The notes below the pieces were generated by a model, which saw only the letters and a list, made by a program, of their open reading frames with translations, ran no database searches and was not told where the DNA came from. A DNA stretch of 64,000 nt from Boesenbergia rotunda (taxonomy: Eukaryota; Streptophyta; Magnoliopsida; Zingiberales; Zingiberaceae). Shown one piece after another: positions 57,696 to 64,000 of this stretch (position 1 is the first letter of the stretch; each line of letters opens with the position of its first letter). The stretch lies in contig JAGFNQ010002612.1 of NCBI GenBank assembly GCA_024364735.1, positions 173,245 to 237,244 on the forward strand. The letters are read 5' to 3'. Position numbers and translations under genes: made by a program.

Positions 57696-59705
57696 CTATG
57701 AAGCACGACACATTCCCAACTCCCTCCTTAAGAAACTAAATTCATTTTCAGAGACTGGTTTAGTGAAAATGTCAGCTAGATTTGATTTTGACTCCATATG
57801 TGAGAGTACAATATATCCTTTAGCAACATGATCACAAATGAAGTGGTGACACACTTCAATGTGTTTGGTCCTTGAATGATGGAATGGATTCTTTGTAAGA
57901 TTTATTGTGCTTATGTTGTCACACAACACTTGCACACCCTTGTAGGATAATCCATAGTCCTCTAGTGTGTGTATCATCCACAATAATTGTGATACACTCT
58001 CTCCCATGGCGATATACTCTGCCTCAGTCGTGGAGAGAGCAACACAATGTTGCTTCCAACTTGACCAATTTACTAAAGATGATCTTAAAAATTGGCAACC
58101 CCCACTTGTGCTCTTCCGATCCAACTTGCACCCAGCATAGTCAGAATTGATATAGTCAATCAAGTCAAATGACTCTGTACGGGGGTACCAAAGCCCGACT
58201 CCAATTGTGCCCTTAAGGTATCTTAAAATTCTCTTTACAGCGATTAAATGAGATTCCTTGGCACAGACTTGGTATCCAGCGCACATACCCACAGCAAAAA
58301 GAATATCAGGGTGACTAGCTGTGAGGTATAACAAACTACCTATCATACTTCGATATTGGGTTAGGTCAACGGACTTCCTACTCTCATCATTGTCTAACCT
58401 CGTGTTAGTCGCCATGGGAGTGGTCACCTCCTTAGAGTCACTCATGTTAAATTTTCTGAGCATCTCTTGAGTGTATTTAGATTGATGCACATGGATCCCG
58501 TTTCGAGTTTGTTTGATTTCAAGTCCAAGGAAGAAAGTCAATTCTCCTACTAGACTCATCTCAAATTCACTCTCCATGTGTCCGATAAACTCATTTAAAT
58601 AGCCCTTATTGTTGGAGCCACAAATTATGTCATCGACATATACTTGGGCTACAAATATATTGTCACCATCTCTTCGTAGAAATAGTGTAGGGTCTATTTG
58701 TCGTCTCACGAAGCCTTTTTCAATAAGAAATGTTGACAACCGCTCATACCAAGCCCGAGGTGCTTGTTTTAGGCCGTAAAGAGCCTTCTTGAGCTTAAAC
58801 ATGTGGTTTGGAAATTCGAAACTTTTAAACCCCGGAGGTTATTCAACATAGACCTATTCTCTTATGAAACCATTTAAGAAGGCCGATTTAACATCCATTT
58901 GATAGAGTTTGAAACCTCTATGTGCTGCAAATGTAAGCATCAACCGAATGGATTCTAATCGTGCCACGGGAGCATAGTTCTCATCGTAATGAAGGCCTTC
59001 AACTTGACTATAGCCCTTGGATATCAAGTGTGCCTTGTTTCTTACGATCTCTCCCTTATGGTTCAACTTGTTTTTGAAGACCCATTTTGTTCTAATTATT
59101 GTGGTCTTCTTAGGTCTAGGAACTAAGTCCAAACTTGGCTTTCTCAAATTGACCTAACTCGTCTTGCATAGCTATAATCCAATTGGGATCATGCAATGCT
59201 CATCAACTATCCTAGGTTCAATTTCTAAAATTAAGGCAACCTCATTAGCCTCATTCCTAAAGAATGATATAGTTCTAACCCCATGATGGATATCTCCAAT
59301 ATTTGGTCTTGGGGATGACTAGAGGCTAACCAAGTTTGCCTTGGTGTTGGAGGCGCTTCCTGGATGGTGTCGCTAGACACAGGCTCAACTCAGGGTCCGT
59401 CTGATCTCTATGTTGTCTAGGCTCACCATCATCAGATTCATCTGCAACATCTACAACACTCGGACTCACATCTAAACCTAGTCTCCTAAGTTCGAATTGC
59501 ATTCCCTCTACATCTTCTGATTGATCAGTTACTTTTGGGATCTCCTCAAAAATGACATCAGAAGATTCTTCAACTAATCTAGATTTCTTGTTGTAGACTC
59601 GGTAAGCTTTGCTGACAAGAGAATACCCGACCAGTATCCCTTCATCAGCTTTCGCTGTGAACTTTCCAAGGTGATCCTTGGTGTTTAGAATGAACACCTT
59701 ACACC
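57696..59705 (-). pseudogene. pol: H pol: integrase end, RT and RNase H
   Basis: From 59697 down: integrase C-terminus (GILVGYSLVSKAYRVYN), acidic linker, RT start in shifting frames (LHDPNWIIAMQ, TIIRTKWVFKNK), then MDVKSAFLNGF. TAG at 58856 and TAA at 58841 lie in the conserved VYVEQPPGF region, both at Gln positions. A 368-codon stretch follows (58802-57696) with ALYGLKQAPRAWY, the catalytic YVDDIICGSNN, FFLGLEIKQ, RYLKGT, RNase H SDYAGCKLDRKSTSG and STTEAEYIAM, and the end ADIFTKPVSENEFSFLRREL. RT and RNase H catalytic motifs are intact. E2 interrupts it at 59706. Confidence 0.92.
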
Positions 59706-61982
59706 TGTTAGTATTGTGAGAGAAGTGTCCTAAGGCAATCGCCTTATGATTGTAATCATTTATTTAAATAAATGAATATTCACTATTTGAGTATACATGC
59801 TTGTGTATTTGATTGAGATCTTAAACTCATTTACTGAATGTCCGCAATACAATTCACAGCATGAGAGAATTTGTGATGAATTCACAACTAGTGATTATCT
59901 CTACATGTGCAATTGTGAAGTATTGAAATTGTCCCTAGCCGATGAATTGATAAATAGGACACTATCAATTCTGTTGAGACTAGCATGGGTTATTCTCTAA
60001 TCAGCTGATTCTCACTGGCTGGTGATATTGGGATGTCCGGAGATAAACATGGATGCTAGTTAAGGGAACTAGTTCATTGGAGTGACTAGCTGTAAAACTT
60101 CATATGGTAGTCTACATATAGACATGTCAATGAAGTTCTTACTGCAGCTTAAGTGCGATGTTCCTTTGACTTGCGGTGTTCAAGTCATCTTGGTCATGAA
60201 GACTTATACTTTGACATCTTAAGCAAGCATCTCCAAGGAGGTGTGGACCCAGGATGATTGGGTATAAGCCGAAGTGCCCGAAGATGTTTGAACAGCCTAC
60301 AAAGGATTCACCACTCCTTGCGAGAAGACGTATACCCAAGGCCTATCGTCGGATTGTTACTCGAAGCCTCTGGCCAGAGCACAACATGTTCCGAGTATGA
60401 ATCCTCTAGGAAACATGAGAGTAATTAGAATCCGTTGGACGAGAAAGATATTACTTGGGCTAGGTGTGACGTAGTCAGCCTAGTGGGGACTGACACACAT
60501 AGACCGTGTCCTGAACCAAGTGGGTATAAGATGGTGAAGGGAATGGGGCACAATTCATTATAGCTGCTGAAGGGTTTCAGAATTATTTCTGAGGTCAACC
60601 GTTGATCTTTCGATTAATTGAGGATCATGATGTACTACTAGGTGCCACTCATGATCGTTCTATAATTGGTTAATTATAGACGGCCAACATAAATCGAAAG
60701 CCTATTTAGTCACACGCACTACGAGTAATCCGAGGGATTTAGAACGAGTTGAAAATTAGATTTTCTGATCAAGAGAAATAAGTCGAATCTGAATTTATCA
60801 GAGGCGCACCGGAAGCTTAAAATGGCTAAGTCTTTTGAAGGCTTATTGGACGAATTAAATGAGTTTAATTCGCGAGGAGGCGGCTTGGTTTGGCCGGCCA
60901 AAGAGGGTCCCCACCCTCTTTAGTTTGGCCGGCCACAATGAGGAGGGAAACCAAATTCTTTGGTTTAAATTATAAAATAAATCAAACGCGATTTGTTTTA
61001 TAAAATTATGGATAAATAAATTTATATAAAGAAATTTATATAAAGAAATTCATATAAAGAGATTTATTTTCATGGAAATTAAAATAAACCTTGGATTGGT
61101 TTTTTTTATTTTATAAAATCAATTATGAATTGATTTTTCCATGATAAGAAAAATTTATATAATAAATTTCTTGTGAAAATTTATTCCATAATAAAAGGGG
61201 AGATGTGTTTGTTTTTATTATAAACTTAGTTATAATAAAACTTGACATAACGGAATAATTCATAGGAAAATTTATAAGATAAATTTCTTATGAAGATTTA
61301 TTCCGTTAAAGGGGAGACTTGGCAATGGAGAGGCTACTATGTAAAGGAACCAAGGCAAGGCTTGAATTCCAATCAAGAGATTAAGAAGCAAGCCCTCTCT
61401 CTCTCCTTCTCTCCCTCTACCTCCTCTAGGGCCGGCTACCTTCTCTCTCTTCTAGGGTCGGCTACCTTCTCCCTCTTCTAGGGCCGGCTGCCCTCACCTC
61501 CTTTGCCGTGAGCCACCTCCACCAAGAAGGTGCCAAAGAAGAAGAAGAAGCGGGGCGCGACTCCTTCCTTTCTCCCGGAATCTTGATTCCGTTTTTCGTT
61601 TGGTGGTTAGTTTTCCATCTCTCTCTCTTGATACTCTTGTCGTGCCTTTGGAGAATCTAGTAGTTCTTGTCAGCACGAAACTCGTGGCTTTGCGAAGTCA
61701 TCCCGAAGAGAACTCGACGTGGACGTAAATAGAGGCGGAGCTTCCAAGGGACGCTACGGTTGGATCTCGTCCCTTTCTACGAGTTACGCGAGGTATTAAG
61801 TAAATTAGTTTAGTTTCTGTAAAATTTTAAATATATGATCATGTCTCCACAACTTATGGTTGCATGCTAGATACGTGGTTAAAATAATTTAAGAAATTAT
61901 TTATGCTAAACCTTCCGCTGCACGTAATTAAATTTTAAAATTACGAACCCGTATCCATGTCAACATGCACCCGGTCCCAACA
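59706..61982 (+). repeat. E2 5' LTR
   Basis: TGTTAG...CCCAACA, similar to E1 over its full length, with indels in the AT-rich 61000-61300 part and three gccggctacc or gtcggctacc repeats at 61425-61490. Confidence 0.92.
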
Positions 61983-61983
61983 G

Positions 61984-61995
61984 TGGTATCAGAGC
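61984..61995 (+). other. E2 primer-binding site
   Basis: tggtatcagagc, one base after the LTR, complementary to plant initiator tRNA-Met. Confidence 0.9.
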
Positions 61996-63738
61996 CGGTT
62001 AGTGTTCGACATAATCATATAATTGTTTTGCGGAAAACTTTATCATGATCTCAATTTTGGAAAATTTTCCAATTATGGAAACTTTCCAATTATGATAAAT
62101 TTTAGATTTAGGAATTTCAAAGTTTAGAAATCCTCATGAAATTTCATAAACTTTTGAAATATCCTAGTTTCTGAAATTTTATGATAATTGTGAAAACTTC
62201 CCATCTTTGGAAACTTTTCAATTTTGGAAATTTTCTATTTTGGAAATTTTCCAATTTTGGAAATATGTAAGTTTTCTTTGTACCAGAAACTTACAAATAT
62301 TCTGAAAACCTATTATGAAATCTCACAATTTTGGACACTTTCTTTCAAGAAAGTCTAGACAAATTTATGGATCATTAATTGACAATTAAAATTCAAATTG
62401 GTTTTAAATTATTAACAAAATTCTTTATTTTGGATTGAGCCTCGGGGAGCCGTCCAATTTAAAATTAGTTGTTGTAATTTAATTTCTCATTTTGAATAAA
62501 ATTGTCATGTTTAATTTGGTTACGCCTCGAGGAGCGGACCAAATTGGATTTACGACAAATTTCTTTTCTTTGGGTATCTGAGCCTCGGGGAGCCACCCTT
62601 AGAAAACAATTTGTTGTAATTAATTAATCATTAAATAAAATATGTGATCAAATCTTGGAAATTTAGGATAATTTCCTTATTTGATTTAAGAGGTGATGCT
62701 CTTACATATTGTTATCTCCAAATTTAATTAGGAAAATAGTTTTCCTATAGAGTTTTCTTAAATAAGATTTTCATGAAAATAATATGTGGTTGAATTAAGG
62801 GAATCTGTCTCTTAATTTAATAAGATTTGATTTAGAGAAATCAAAGTCTTAAACATATTATTTCCGAAATTGATTATGACAATTTAGGAAATTATTTCCC
62901 AAAACAATTCCTTGAATAAAGTATGAAATTAGAATTAGGAAATCCGGTTCCTAATTCAATTAATGAGACTTGATAAATTAAGTCACATACATACTTTATT
63001 AAGGAAATTGTTAGTACATGACAGAATTATATGTCATGAATGTGCTTAGAAAAGAAAGGATGAGACCCAAAACCCCTTACAAAATATTAAGGCCAACACC
63101 TTCCATTAATATGGTTAGAACCGGAGTTTTGTTTCTCGTTTGGGTTGATGGACACATCCATGCCCGGCTTGAACCTCAACATGTTCAAACCATGGAATTA
63201 TTTTATGATTAATATAGTTGGAGTCAGAGGTCAATCCTTAGTTTTGGTTATTGGACACATCCAAGCCTGACTAAACGGTTGAATGAACTCCAACCATATT
63301 AAGACTATTTCTTGATTAATGGGTCAGCCTTAAGCTTGGAGCATCGATTTGTTGTGCCACAGCCAAGGTCGATGTAAAGAGAGGTGCAGTTGGGTGCTAT
63401 GTATATTGTTGCATACTTGTTAATGAGTTAACAACCCAATGATTTATGCAAACATTCAATTAGTTGATAGCATAAAGTGATAGTTACATATATGTGATAT
63501 GTAATCGGTATAATTACCTACCTTCATAGCTAAGAATAACTTGATGGCCACAGCCATGGTTGTTCTTATCTATAGTTGGATATCAACCTATTTGGAGGTG
63601 TTCCTACGATCTCCCGAATTGATAAAAAGGGTTATTCAATTCAAAAAATAAATAGGATTTAATTAATGTATGTTGATGCATTCTTTATCATTCTTCTCAC
63701 ATAAGCTCAATTTGTATTTCTAGGATAATCACTCGATC
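61996..63738 (+). other. E2 leader (untranslated)
   Basis: 1.7 kb without a credible coding frame. It starts with a run of ggaaattttccaat-type inverted repeats (62050-62260), holds three hairpins with a common loop (62430-62605), and later has paired ggacacatcca segments (63148 and 63252). A long structured leader would sit between primer site and gag start. Confidence 0.6.
62430..62605 (+). repeat. Three leader hairpins with loop GCCTCG(G/A)GGAGC
   Basis: The loop cores at 62439-62450, 62524-62535 and 62582-62593 are nearly identical. Their stems differ: TTGGA/TCCAA (62430-62434 with 62453-62457), AATTTGGT/ACCAAATT (62513-62520 with 62538-62545), and TTTCTTTGGGT/ACCCTTAGAAA (62565-62575 with 62595-62605, two mismatches). 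Confidence 0.75.
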
Positions 63739-63999
63739 ATGTCTTCTCTGAATTTGCGTTCTATTTTGGACACCAATAAACTGACTGGGCCAAACTTCAT
63801 GGACTGGCTTCGAAACCTGAGGATAGTCCTCAAGGCAGAGAAGCTTGCTTATGTCCTTGAAGATCAACTTCCCAACCGTCCTCCAGAAGATGCAACTCCA
63901 GACCAGTTAGTGGCCTATCAGAAACATGTGACCGATTCTGAACTTGCGAGTTGCATCATGCTAGCCTCTATGGTACCTGAGCTGCAAAAGCAGCAATGA
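63739..63999 (+). pseudogene. gag: E2 gag, N-terminal part
   Basis: ATG at 63739 starts a copia Gag N-terminus with the motifs ILDTNKLTGPNF, DWLRNLRIVLKAEK and CIMLASMVPELQKQ. The frame hits TGA at 63997, where one extra base in cagcaatgag would account for a shift from the usual QKQxE sequence. Only about 86 codons are visible. The lineage differs from the Sirevirus Gags in this window. Gag would form the cytoplasmic particle. Confidence 0.8.
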
Positions 64000-64000
64000 G

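Larger units (their letters stand above)
45232..59705 (-). mobile_element. Sirevirus H with an extra ORF (5' part outside)
   Basis: The 3' LTR is at 45232-47270, followed on the way upstream by polypurine tracts, an extra ORF (47673-49060), a palindrome zone (49615-50086) and pol (57696-59705). All are on the minus strand. F (50488-57562) with its atcct duplication splits the element between the extra ORF and pol, and E2 cuts it at 59706. Gag, protease and the 5' LTR should lie beyond the right edge. Pol motifs are of the SIRE/Maximus type, and the gene order (pol, spacer, extra ORF, LTR) is that of env-class Sireviruses. Confidence 0.8.
59706..63999 (+). mobile_element. Copia element E2, 5' part
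   Basis: A 2277-bp LTR (59706-61982) of the E1 family is followed by a primer site, a 1.75-kb leader and the start of gag; the rest is beyond the window. The five bases before it, acacc (59701-59705), predict its right-hand duplication. Its TATA box reads tatgtaaag (61338), one change from tatataaag in E1. Confidence 0.9.

Overview
This window looks like plant nuclear DNA, most probably from an angiosperm, and is made almost entirely of nested LTR retrotransposons. I see no intact host gene, tRNA, rRNA or CRISPR array. The plant assignment rests on several tRNA-iMet primer-binding sites (tggtatcagagc), Ty1-copia Gag/Pol of the Sirevirus (SIRE/Maximus) type, and a Ty3-gypsy chromovirus of the Tekay/Del type with a C-terminal chromodomain-like tail. 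Every coding region shown is broken by stops, frameshifts or deletions, so this is old heterochromatin-like sequence.

Layout. 1-1503 is an LTR (family A) lying against a gag-only relative (G, 1504 to about 4.1 kb). 4.1-6.4 kb holds a DNA-transposon end, an orphan LTR end with a primer site, and the tail of a truncated Sirevirus. 6422-14566 is a Sirevirus with both LTRs (S1), with gag, protease and integrase but most of RT/RNase H deleted. 14567-16505 is a second family A copy. 16506-26400 is an old minus-strand copia pol (D), split by a solo LTR (C, 5-bp duplication tctac/tccac) that is itself split by a gag-only element (B, 17668-23573, duplication agaag). 26.4-31.9 kb is AT-rich, with a short caulimovirus-like movement-protein fragment, palindromic CACTA-like repeats and a GC-rich minisatellite. 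31925-41047 is a minus-strand Tekay gypsy with 2.75-2.79 kb LTRs whose gag is deleted. 41048-43046 is the 3' end of a B-family element, followed by two LTR fragments. 45232-59705 is a minus-strand Sirevirus (H) carrying an extra ORF downstream of pol. It is split by another Sirevirus (F, 50488-57562, duplication atcct), which is split by a solo LTR (E1, duplication ctatg). A second E-family element (E2) enters H at 59706 and runs off the window.

The most interesting signal is structural. The Sirevirus-like LTR families carry arrays of short hairpins or palindromes in which the stems change but stay complementary while the loops stay constant. Each family has its own palindrome: CAGTCGACTG in B and F, GATCGGTC/GACCGATC in H, GGGCGCCC in S1, and AATCGATT in G. 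In B and H the same palindrome occurs both in the LTR and in the internal noncoding region. E2 has an analogous set of three hairpins in its RNA leader. H carries an extra ORF in the position where some Sireviruses have an env-like gene. Many inactivating stops across unrelated elements look like CAG or CAA (Gln) changed to TAG or TAA, as expected from decay of methylated cytosines.

How the parts work together: the autonomous-type elements (S1, F, H, D, gypsy, E2) once encoded the full cycle. B and G keep LTR signals and/or Gag but no Pol, and B shares LTR blocks with F, so it was probably mobilised in trans. All assignments are by eye from motifs; none was checked by database search.
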